The translations under genes were made by a program, and so were the position numbers. The notes beneath the pieces are model-generated. The model was not told where the DNA came from and searched no databases. It saw only the letters and a list, made by a program, of their open reading frames with translations. DNA of 6,054 bases from DASWTL01 sp036402155 (GTDB lineage: Bacteria > Bacteroidota > Bacteroidia > Sphingobacteriales > Sphingobacteriaceae): the NCBI GenBank assembly GCA_036402155.1, contig DASWTL010000089.1, forward strand, positions 1-6,054. The letters are read 5' to 3'. This document shows, piece by piece, positions 1 through 6,054 of the stretch (its first letter is position 1; each line of letters starts with the position of its first letter).

Positions 1-1
1 C

Positions 2-550
2 CAACTATGGTATGAGGGGGATGATAATTCTTTCAGGATAATATACGAAAGGCATTACACGCAACTACTGGCTATTGGGCTGCAAAAGACAGGTAATAGA
101 GATATTGCCCAGGAGTTGGTTCAGGATACCTTTATGAAGCTCTATCAGTGTAAGAACAGAATTATAGAGATTACCTCAATTCGCGCCTACTTATATGTTA
201 TTTTAAAAAATAAGATTCTGAACCACCACCGTACCGAACTTGGTTATAAAAAATACCTTTCTTATATCTCTAACTATATCAATCATTCAGACAACTCAAC
301 GATGAACAAACTTGAGACACGGGAGCTTGAAAGGCAATTGAATCTTGAAATAGAAAATCTTCCGCCTCAATGTCAAAAAGTATTTAAGCTTAGCAGGAAG
401 GAATATTTAAGTAACAAAGAAATCGCGATCGTATTGGGAATATCTGAAAATACAGTAGAGCAGCACATGCGTAAGGCGCTGAGAAACCTGAGACGTTCAC
501 TTGGAAGCTTTATAGAAATTACCGCAATTGTCTACTTATTGGACAAATAA
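2..550 (+). CDS. ECF-family RNA polymerase sigma-70 factor (FecI-like, Bacteroidota type), 5'-truncated by window edge
   Basis: This gene encodes an alternative sigma factor that would direct RNA polymerase to a small set of promoters, plausibly those of a SusC/SusD operon. The frame is open to the window edge, giving 182 visible residues; the TTG at 116 lies inside sigma region 2 and is not the start. Visible residues about 10-55 form region 2, with an AxELVQDTF-type core (around residues 36-44) as in 'AEDLVQDVF' of ECF factors. A polar linker follows. Residues about 119-167 form region 4: LPPQCQKVFKLSR, then the helix-turn-helix NKEIAIVLGISENTVEQHM and a basic helix. The last 15 residues are hydrophobic (FIEITAIVYLLDK), a tail I recall in other Bacteroidota ECF factors. 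Perhaps 5-15 N-terminal residues are missing. No FecR anti-sigma gene follows; the gene instead runs convergently toward susD. Family assignment is firm; the target operon is inference. Confidence 0.93.
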   Translation, partial: QLWYEGDDNSFRIIYERHYTQLLAIGLQKTGNRDIAQELVQDTFMKLYQCKNRIIEITSIRAYLYVILKNKILNHHRTELGYKKYLSYISNYINHSDNSTMNKLETRELERQLNLEIENLPPQCQKVFKLSRKEYLSNKEIAIVLGISENTVEQHMRKALRNLRRSLGSFIEITAIVYLLDK

Positions 551-609
551 CGCAATACTCTTAGCTAGAAATTTCTGACCCATAAATCAAAGAACGAATT
601 AAACTATAA

Positions 610-638
610 CTACTCCACCGCGAAGCGCGATGGAGTAG
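610..638 (-). terminator. Intrinsic terminator of the susCD operon (possibly bidirectional)
   Basis: Arms 610-622 and 626-638 form a 13-bp stem with a 3-nt loop. Read on the - strand the arms are CTACTCCATCGCG and CGCGGTGGAGTAG; all 13 positions pair, one as a U-G wobble. It is followed by TTATAGTTTAATT. Read on the + strand the same position is a C-A mismatch and the following sequence is AAAGTTAGATTATTTT. The structure is therefore better in the - direction, and it begins 10 nt after the stop codon of the gene remnant at 648. It probably terminates the susC-susD transcript and may also stop the sigma-factor transcript, whose stop codon is 60 nt away on the other side. Confidence 0.8.
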
Positions 639-647
639 AAAGTTAGA

Positions 648-794
648 TTATTTTAATTGCTGTACTTGATTCAACATATAACCAATTCGGCCTGGGCCTT
701 CGAGAGTTCCGGTGCCGTCTATTAATGTTGTTATCCTTTCGCCGTTTACCATTGTTGTTACGCTACCAGTTCGCGACTCGCAGATTTTTCTATT
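648..794 (-). pseudogene. 3' remnant of a truncated gene downstream of susD
   Basis: This - strand stretch is open for 48 codons, from just after a TAG at 795-797 to a TAA at 648-650. It has no start codon at its front, and its only early ATG (750-752) has no plausible ribosome-binding context. The translation looks like real protein: NRKI near the start, then TGSVTTMVNGERITTLI, then DGTGTLEGPGRIGYMLNQV, ending QQLK. It starts 15 nt beyond the susD stop, and its stop sits 10 nt before a strong - strand terminator, where the last gene of an operon would end. I infer that it is the C-terminal tail of a lost operon gene. Two weak family resemblances are an NHL/beta-propeller protein (RKI...G.VTT...DGTGT spacing) and a DUF1080-like concanavalin fold (VNG...GPGRIG). 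Neither is secure. The alternative is chance coding-like sequence. Confidence 0.5.
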
Positions 795-809
795 CTACCC
801 GCAGCCCTG

Positions 810-2495
810 TTAATTGAAACCAGGATTCTGAGGCATTATTTCAGTTAGGTTGGCATCAATAACAACCTGAGGGATCGGATAGAGCGTATCGCGGGCTGCA
901 GCGGTCTGCCCTCCCCTGAAATTGTACTTTTTGACGCGCTCCAACCATTTCCCTGTGCGAAGCAACGTGTAGCGTCGGTGTTCCTCTCCAATTAATTCGC
1001 GCGAGCGTTCATCTAAAATAAAATCAAGAGTAACATCAGAGGCCGATATGTCGCTGGCTTTAGACCTTCTTCTAATGATATTAATAGTTGAAGCAGCACC
1101 GGGCTTGTCATTGAGTTTTAACTGGGCTTCGGCCTTTAAAAGATAAGTCTCGGCAAGCCTCAGGTAAGTCTGATCATTATATGATCCCCGTAAAGGATCG
1201 GTTAGCGGATCGGTAGTGTCATACTTTCTGATAAACGGATAATTATTGACCAACCCATTTCCGAGTCCTGTTAAATCATTTTTCCAGACAAGTTTAATTG
1301 TATCTCCATACTTATATCCCGGTGGCAGTTTATCGGCTGGTGCCGGAGCATTTTCCGCCGCAGTGCGTAATATATAATATTTCCGTATCGCATAGTTGCT
1401 ACCGCGATCATCCTGTGGCTCGTATAAATCAATGGCCCACTTTGTAGGCTGCTCCCTGCCTATTCCAATACCTCCCCTTTCAGGGGTCTTTTGCAACGGA
1501 ACCACATTATTAATTTTAATCTGCACATGGTGACTGGTAGCGTTATGATATCTCCGCATAATGCTTCCATTTTCTCCGCCTCCAACAACATTATACTCCC
1601 ATTGCCATACCCAAAGTGCTTCCGTATTTCCCTCTTCACGATTAGCGTTGCCTTCGTAAAACATATCCATAAAAGCTACACCGGGTTTATTTGCTTTAAC
1701 CCCATATCTGTTTGTAATCAGCTTATAAGCTGGAGTATTTATCACCTTATTTGCCCATATCAAAGCACTGTCAGGTTTTCCGATAGTCAGGTATAGTTCA
1801 GAAAGATAATGTTGAACGGCTCCTTTACTGATTCTTCCCCGAACCTTGGGCGCCACGTCAAGATATGGCTCGGCAGCTAGCCAGTCGGCTTTCATCTGCT
1901 TACGCACTTCTGCCCTGGGTGTTCTTGCCCAATCCGTTTTTATGTTTGAGCCCAATGACTCTTCCAGGTTCAGCGGAACATCGCCCCAGCAAAAAGTGAG
2001 ATGCCGGTAAGCCCAGGCCCGCAACGCTTTTGCCTCAGCAATTACACGGTTTTTGTTAACTTCCGGAGTGCCGCCTGCCCCGCTCCAGTCAATATCTGCC
2101 CCCTTTTCAGCCTGGTTAATGATTGTATTTGCAGCATTTACAGTCTGGTATAACCATAAAAAGACACTCCTTAGATTGGAGTTGCTGGACTCGTTATTCG
2201 TATTATACAATAAAGCTATAAACCCGAAGCCTCCTCTTTGATTAGGGACGATATTGTCCGTTCCAATCATGGCGATGTCAGCCACAAGATTTTCGGTACT
2301 GCCATCTCTTCCTTCCCGTTCACCTCTTACTAAGGAATACAATCCATTAAGTCCTGCTTCAAAGCCATTTAAGTTGGTATAAAGTGTTTCTGTTGTGATC
2401 AAATGAGGTGGATTCTCTTCCAGCCACTCATCAGAGCATGACTGCATAAGAGATATGGTTACGAATGCAACTATAATATTTAATATCTTTTTCAT
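810..2495 (-). CDS. SusD/RagB-family outer-membrane nutrient-binding lipoprotein
   Basis: This is the surface-exposed glycan- or nutrient-binding lipoprotein that caps the SusC channel and hands substrate to it. The 561-residue length is normal for the family. Residues 1-20 are a lipoprotein signal ending in LMQSC, with the lipidated Cys at 20. The following SDEW is an acidic stretch of the kind that directs Bacteroidota lipoproteins to the cell surface. The N-terminal SusD-like domain includes EAKALRAWAYRHLTF and GDVPL (about 154-175) and GRISKGAVQHYLSELYL (220-236), helices of the TPR-like scaffold. The C-terminal RagB/SusD domain has YLRLAETYLLKAEAQL (444-459), a run ending INIIRRRSK, ILDERSRELIGEEHRR (493-508) and the typical ending IPQ...MPQNPGFN. 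The ATG at 2495 is 18 nt after the susC stop, so the two genes are co-transcribed. An ATG at 2500 is in another frame. The substrate cannot be inferred. Confidence 0.97.
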   Translation of the reverse strand: MKKILNIIVAFVTISLMQSCSDEWLEENPPHLITTETLYTNLNGFEAGLNGLYSLVRGEREGRDGSTENLVADIAMIGTDNIVPNQRGGFGFIALLYNTNNESSNSNLRSVFLWLYQTVNAANTIINQAEKGADIDWSGAGGTPEVNKNRVIAEAKALRAWAYRHLTFCWGDVPLNLEESLGSNIKTDWARTPRAEVRKQMKADWLAAEPYLDVAPKVRGRISKGAVQHYLSELYLTIGKPDSALIWANKVINTPAYKLITNRYGVKANKPGVAFMDMFYEGNANREEGNTEALWVWQWEYNVVGGGENGSIMRRYHNATSHHVQIKINNVVPLQKTPERGGIGIGREQPTKWAIDLYEPQDDRGSNYAIRKYYILRTAAENAPAPADKLPPGYKYGDTIKLVWKNDLTGLGNGLVNNYPFIRKYDTTDPLTDPLRGSYNDQTYLRLAETYLLKAEAQLKLNDKPGAASTINIIRRRSKASDISASDVTLDFILDERSRELIGEEHRRYTLLRTGKWLERVKKYNFRGGQTAAARDTLYPIPQVVIDANLTEIMPQNPGFN

Positions 2496-2513
2496 ATCAT
2501 GAAAGTTTGAAAT

Positions 2514-5500
2514 TTAAAACCCAACGTTAAGTCCAATTGTATACTCCTTTTGCAAAGGTACTTCCCATTCTCCATTCAACTCGGGATCCGTTCCGTTGTA
2601 CTTAGTGAAAGTTTGCAGGTTTCTTCCGGCCACATAAACCTGAAATCTCCCTATACCTAAATTGGATAAAACCTTTTTTGAGAATTCATACGATAGCGAG
2701 ATATCTTTTAGCCGGATAAAACTGGCGTTTTCAAAAGGGCTTGCAACCTGGCCTTCCTGCCGATTGGCATCGAGACGATTCATAACCCAATCATTTGTAG
2801 GATTTTCAGGGGTCCACCAGTTCTTTTTAGTCGTGTTTTGGGTAATATCCCGACCAACATCATCGTTCAACAAATCATTCTCTTTGGTAACCCCATGCAT
2901 CCCATACATAAATACACTCAATTTCAGGTTTTTATATGAGAAAGCGTTATTCATCCCCCACGTATATTTTGGGTCCCGCTGACCGATAATCACACGGTCA
3001 TAAGCTGCAGAGAGTATGCCGTCCGGCACGCCATCAGGTCCACTAACATCCCTGATTTTGATGTATCCGGGCTGGGTTTTGTAACGTGCGGCCTCTGCCG
3101 CTTCATCCAACTGCCAAACGCCGGTCCATTCATAACCATAATTCACCCTTATGGGCTGACCGATAAACCACCTGTTGGCCAGATCATCTATTTCCTTTCC
3201 ATTCTCATCCAAATAACCATATAGCGAAACGATCTTATTTTTCACGAAAGCTATATTTCCCGTGGTTTCCCATTTAAAATTAGTTGTATTTACATTGGTA
3301 GACATCAGTGATAATTCCAGGCCTTTATTTTCAGTTTCACCAATATTCTGGGTGATTTGATCAAAGGCGCTTACCGGAGAAATCGTCCTGTCGAGCAGCA
3401 GATCGAAGGTATTTGATTTGTAGAGATTGATATCTCCTGAAATCCTGTTACCTAAAATACCAAAATCAAGCCCTACATTCCATGTTCTGGTTGATTCCCA
3501 ACCAAGATTATCCTGGCCAAGTTTGCTGGGTATATACCCTGGTAATGTTGTTGTACCATCCACCATATTCCTGGAAGATAAACGGGAGATTGTTTCATAA
3601 GCTGAAACTGCCTGATTTCCATTAAGACCTACAGAAGCTCTTAATTTTAACTGGCTGAAAATATCTTTCCATTTAAAGAACCCTTCATTCACTATATTCC
3701 ATCCAACTGCCATTGACGGGAAAAAGCCCCTCTTGGTGGTTTCTCCAAAGCCGGAGTAAGCGTCGCTGCGGCCAGTTAGGGTAAGCAGGTATCGGCTATC
3801 GTATGAATAATTGATACGGCCCATGGATGATAATAATGTAGTTTCGCCATTGGAAAAGCCGGGAAGGTTTAATGCAGCCTGTTGGGCACCGTACCATTTT
3901 AAAAAGTCGTTTGGAAAGCCTTGTGTACTCAGACGGTTTGTATTGTCCCTGGAATTTTCAAAGCTATAAACTCCCGTAAGGAATACGTGGTGTTTGCCGA
4001 AATCCCTATCGTAATTAAGTATATTTTCAATTACGACATCTTTAGATAACCCTCTGCTGGTAGAGGCGTTGCCCGCATCACGAAACCCGGTTTGAGTCTC
4101 ACGACCATAATAAGTGGCGTCATTAGTTAATCCGAACCTGATACCGGTATTTATCCGGTATTGCAAGCCTTTGGCAAACGGAAAATCAACAACGGCGAAA
4201 TTATTGGTTACCACCCGATAACCTTCATCAACATTGTCTGCAAGAAGTCCCTCCAACGGGTTACGATAATTTACATACTCGCGCCATGGATTAATATTCT
4301 GGTTACCATCGGCATCAAAGGGAACTGTTAAGGGATTATATCTATATGCACCCTGATCCCCGGCGAAACTTGGACCAATGCCGCTGGAATTGATGTATGC
4401 AAGCTGGGTTTTTGTGCCTAGTGTTAGCCAGTTCTTAAATTTGGTATCTACATTTATCCTTGCTGTAGCTTTTTTGTAATCGTCATTTACTGCTAAACCT
4501 TTAACATCAAGCAAGTCGCCAGATAAATAATATTTAGTATTCTTAAACCCACCTGAAAAAGAAAGGTTGTGATTTGTGCTCCTTCCCTTGCGCAATGAAA
4601 GGTCTAACCAATCTGCAAATACACCGGAGTCGTAAACGTCCTGTTCTGAAGGAGTTATTGTGGTCGGCGCCCGTTCTAACTTAAATTTATAGAATTCCTC
4701 ACCTGTCAGCATTTCGGGTAAGTTGGCGAACCTTTGCACACCGTAGAAGCCATTGTATTTCAGTTTTGTGTCTCCATTTACTCCGGATTTTGTTGTTACC
4801 AGGACAACACCGTTACTTCCTCTGGAACCGTAAATTGCGGCGGCAGAGGCATCTTTTAACACCTCAACAGACTGTACATCGTTCGGGTTTACATCACTGA
4901 GGTTTCCTGCTACACCATCTATTACAACTAAAGGAGAATTACTGGCTTTTATAGAATTTCTTCCTCTGATCATGATCGACTCTGAGGGTACAGCTCCGGC
5001 TGAAGTGGTTTGTACTACTACCCCGGGAATGGCCCCCTGCATAGCTTGTATTATATTCGTATTCGCAACCCCTTCCAGCCTGTTTGCCGAAAGTGAAGCG
5101 ACAGATCCGGTCACATCACTCTTCTTTTGTGTCCCGTATCCAACCACCACAACCTCACCTAAAGAAGAAATAGATTCCACGAGGACTACATTCAGGTTTC
5201 TTTGTTCGTTGACTACAATTTCCTGTGTGGCAAAACCAATGGAAGTAAAAACCAGAGTTACAATTCCTTCTTCGGGAATACGTAAAGAATAAAAACCGTT
5301 TTGATCGGTAGTGGTTCTAACAGCGGTTCCTTTAAGGCTGATATTCACTCCAACTAAAGCATCTCCGTTTTTGTCTGTCACCTTTCCCGAGATCTCCCTG
5401 GCTTGTTCTTCCACCGGGTTTTCGGTAAAAAAATCAATTACCTTGTCGATTATCGCCTCTTCCCGTTCTTTTATGAGAATATTTTTATCCTTAATGCTAT

Positions 5501-5819
5501 AAGTTGCCGGCAATCCGCTTAAAACCTTATCCAGGGCTTTTTTAAGGGGGGCATTTTTTAAATTCACATCTACTCTAACAGTTTCTTTTACTGTGCGGGA
5601 GGACCAGGAAAAATTGTACCCGGTTTGCTTGTTAATTTCATCGAACACCTCCTTTAGTGAGGTATCTTTCATGTTAAGTGTAATCTGCTGCGACAGGCCA
5701 GAAGCACTGACCTGAAGAAGGCCTATCAAGAGAAACATCGCAGTAAGGTTCATGATGAGTCTTATTTTTCGTACGCAATCATCTGATCGGTACCATGATT
5801 TGGTAAAATTTATTAACAT
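2514..5819 (-). CDS. SusC/RagA-family TonB-dependent outer-membrane transporter with STN signalling domain
   Basis: This is a TonB-powered outer-membrane channel that imports oligosaccharides or similar nutrients with its SusD partner. At 1101 residues it is full length. In order: a charged N-region (1-23) and hydrophobic signal segment (about 24-44, MNLTAMFLLIGLLQVSASG); an STN domain (about 46-117, ITLNMKDTSLKEVFDEI... to NILIKER); a carboxypeptidase-regulatory-like beta-sandwich (about 142-215, ISGKVTDKNGDALVGVNI...); the SusC signature GEVVVVGYGTQKKSDVTGSV (221-240); a plug (about 230-346) with DASAAAIYGSRGSNGVVLV; then the beta-barrel, ending in a terminal Phe as barrel proteins do. The STN domain is the part that, in FecA-like transporters, contacts a FecR anti-sigma factor, so expression is probably sigma/anti-sigma controlled. 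The start at 5819 matches the long N-terminus usual in Pedobacter-type SusCs; M23 (codon at 5753) is a weaker alternative. No strong Shine-Dalgarno is visible. Confidence 0.97.
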   Translation of the reverse strand: MLINFTKSWYRSDDCVRKIRLIMNLTAMFLLIGLLQVSASGLSQQITLNMKDTSLKEVFDEINKQTGYNFSWSSRTVKETVRVDVNLKNAPLKKALDKVLSGLPATYSIKDKNILIKEREEAIIDKVIDFFTENPVEEQAREISGKVTDKNGDALVGVNISLKGTAVRTTTDQNGFYSLRIPEEGIVTLVFTSIGFATQEIVVNEQRNLNVVLVESISSLGEVVVVGYGTQKKSDVTGSVASLSANRLEGVANTNIIQAMQGAIPGVVVQTTSAGAVPSESIMIRGRNSIKASNSPLVVIDGVAGNLSDVNPNDVQSVEVLKDASAAAIYGSRGSNGVVLVTTKSGVNGDTKLKYNGFYGVQRFANLPEMLTGEEFYKFKLERAPTTITPSEQDVYDSGVFADWLDLSLRKGRSTNHNLSFSGGFKNTKYYLSGDLLDVKGLAVNDDYKKATARINVDTKFKNWLTLGTKTQLAYINSSGIGPSFAGDQGAYRYNPLTVPFDADGNQNINPWREYVNYRNPLEGLLADNVDEGYRVVTNNFAVVDFPFAKGLQYRINTGIRFGLTNDATYYGRETQTGFRDAGNASTSRGLSKDVVIENILNYDRDFGKHHVFLTGVYSFENSRDNTNRLSTQGFPNDFLKWYGAQQAALNLPGFSNGETTLLSSMGRINYSYDSRYLLTLTGRSDAYSGFGETTKRGFFPSMAVGWNIVNEGFFKWKDIFSQLKLRASVGLNGNQAVSAYETISRLSSRNMVDGTTTLPGYIPSKLGQDNLGWESTRTWNVGLDFGILGNRISGDINLYKSNTFDLLLDRTISPVSAFDQITQNIGETENKGLELSLMSTNVNTTNFKWETTGNIAFVKNKIVSLYGYLDENGKEIDDLANRWFIGQPIRVNYGYEWTGVWQLDEAAEAARYKTQPGYIKIRDVSGPDGVPDGILSAAYDRVIIGQRDPKYTWGMNNAFSYKNLKLSVFMYGMHGVTKENDLLNDDVGRDITQNTTKKNWWTPENPTNDWVMNRLDANRQEGQVASPFENASFIRLKDISLSYEFSKKVLSNLGIGRFQVYVAGRNLQTFTKYNGTDPELNGEWEVPLQKEYTIGLNVGF

Positions 5820-5846
5820 AATACTGTTTTACGGCACAACCTCAAT

Positions 5847-5863
5847 GGTCTATTGACGAGACC
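5847..5863. repeat. 17-bp inverted repeat in the susC upstream leader
   Basis: GGTCT (5847-5851) and AGACC (5859-5863) are perfect inverted arms separated by 7 nt. If transcribed with susC the element would form a 5-bp hairpin whose 3' foot lies 27 nt before the susC ATG. It may be a leader-RNA structure or half of an operator. It directly abuts the next inverted repeat. The stem is short, so chance is possible. Confidence 0.4.
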
Positions 5864-5880
5864 TTTTAACTTGCTTAAAA
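5864..5880. repeat. 17-bp AT-rich inverted repeat upstream of susC
   Basis: TTTTAA (5864-5869) and TTAAAA (5875-5880) flank the 5-nt centre CTTGC. The symmetry and 17-bp size suit a dimeric regulator's operator, but the AT-rich arms make chance likelier. It begins at the base after the 5847-5863 repeat ends, and its centre contains the -33-like CTTG of the candidate + strand promoter. A protein bound here could therefore affect both directions. No regulator gene is visible to pair it with. Confidence 0.35.
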
Positions 5881-5901
5881 GCATGGCTTTAACTAAGTTT
5901 G
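5870..5901 (+). promoter_or_regulatory. Candidate Bacteroidota housekeeping promoter, divergent from susC
   Basis: TAAGTTTG (5894-5901) matches the Bacteroidota -7 consensus TAnnTTTG at every fixed base. CTTG (5870-5873) matches three of four bases of the -33 TTTG and lies 20 nt upstream, the expected spacing. Transcription would start near 5906-5910 and run rightward, away from susC. No + strand protein gene follows within the window, but a strong + strand terminator does, at 5966-5997. Confidence 0.5.
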
Positions 5902-5907
5902 TACGCT

Positions 5908-5997
5908 GGTTAAAAATTTAGAAAATGTGGTTACACTACCTGTTTTTCGGTTAATCAGACTTTGTTCAGGGGCGTTGGTAGCGCTCCTGATCTTTTT
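5908..5997 (+). ncRNA. Candidate small RNA (about 90 nt), divergent from susC
   Basis: This transcript is predicted from its ends: the consensus-like promoter at 5870-5901 and the intrinsic terminator at 5966-5997. The 5' end is estimated to a few bases. No convincing open reading frame lies inside it. Before the terminator it has an A/U-rich 5' part and a possible small stem around 5927-5939 (GTGG/CTAC). I do not recognise an RNA family. If the susC transcript starts to the right of about 5908, the RNA would be antisense to the susC leader. Antisense or divergent small RNAs next to susC genes are known in Bacteroides, which makes this plausible, but no homology is claimed. Alternatively it is the attenuated leader of a + strand gene beyond the right edge. 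Confidence 0.4.
5966..5997 (+). terminator. Rho-independent terminator, + strand
   Basis: Arms TCAGGGGCG (5966-5974) and CGCTCCTGA (5982-5990) form a 9-bp stem around a 7-nt loop (TTGGTAG), followed at once by TCTTTTTC. All positions pair on the + strand, one as a G-U wobble. On the - strand that pair becomes an A-C mismatch, and the following sequence (ACAAAGTC) is not T-rich. The element is therefore built for rightward transcription, although no rightward protein gene precedes it. That orphan orientation is the main evidence for the small RNA. Confidence 0.75.
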
Positions 5998-6054
5998 CTG
6001 ACCCCGTGTCTTACTTACTTTCGCCTGATTTTTTCCATATGGTTACTCTTTAAA

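Noticed and set aside
116..550. Sigma-factor gene starting at TTG 116 (144 residues)
   Set aside because: The frame stays open to position 2 and the upstream codons encode the expected first half of sigma region 2, so 116 is an internal Leu codon and the true start lies left of the window.
567..576. Palindrome AGAAATTTCT after the sigma gene
   Set aside because: Ten bases of AT-rich symmetry with no loop or T-run; too short to call an operator or terminator.
648..752. Stand-alone small protein of 34 residues starting at the ATG at 750-752 (- strand)
   Set aside because: Coding-like sequence continues upstream of this ATG to the TAG at 795-797, there is no supporting ribosome-binding or promoter signal, and its place between susD and the operon terminator fits a truncated gene better.
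551..809. Insertion sequence, att site or CRISPR in the sigma-susD intergenic region as cause of the truncation
   Set aside because: I see no terminal inverted repeats, target-site duplication, transposase fragment or repeat array; a simple deletion is enough.
1491..1796. + strand open frames inside susD and susC (1491-1796, 2053-2241, 2662-2982, 4972-5292, 5311-5502)
   Set aside because: All lie antisense to clearly coding SusD or SusC sequence, have no family resemblance or start signals, and are shadows of the real genes.
6015..6053. C-terminal end of an upstream - strand gene (open to the right edge, ending MEKIRRK)
   Set aside because: Only 12 codons are visible, one of several short frames reaching the edge, with no recognisable family and no following - strand terminator; it cannot be supported.

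Overview
The window looks like part of a polysaccharide-utilisation-type locus from a Bacteroidota bacterium, probably of the Pedobacter/Sphingobacteriaceae or Chitinophagaceae kind. The reasons are a SusC/SusD pair, a SusC with an STN signalling domain and the long charged N-terminus common in that group, a Bacteroidota-type ECF sigma factor, a perfect Bacteroidota -7 promoter box (TAnnTTTG), and no clear Shine-Dalgarno sequences.

Layout: (1) 2-550, + strand: an ECF sigma-70 factor, open at the left edge and missing only a few N-terminal residues. (2) 551-809: convergent intergenic region. It holds a strong 13-bp hairpin terminator and, on the - strand just after susD, a 48-codon open stretch without a start codon. 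That stretch looks like the 3' tail of a gene whose front part is gone. (3) 810-2495, - strand: SusD-like outer-membrane lipoprotein. (4) 2514-5819, - strand: SusC-like TonB-dependent transporter with an STN domain, 18 nt upstream of susD and clearly in the same operon. (5) 5820-6054: region upstream of susC. It holds two abutting 17-bp inverted repeats and, on the + strand, a promoter-like element followed about 65 nt later by a very good intrinsic terminator. Together these suggest an unannotated small RNA of about 90 nt, divergent from susC.

How the parts fit: SusC and SusD form the outer-membrane import complex, with SusD as surface lid and SusC as TonB-powered channel. An STN domain on such a transporter is known in related systems to signal substrate occupancy through a FecR-type anti-sigma factor to an ECF sigma factor, which then switches on the transporter operon. 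Transporter and sigma factor are both here, but no FecR gene is visible, and the sigma gene is convergent with the operon instead of upstream of it. No degradative enzyme is present; the truncated tail after susD may be all that remains of a downstream operon gene. The substrate cannot be read from the sequence. The main item for follow-up is the candidate small RNA upstream of susC.
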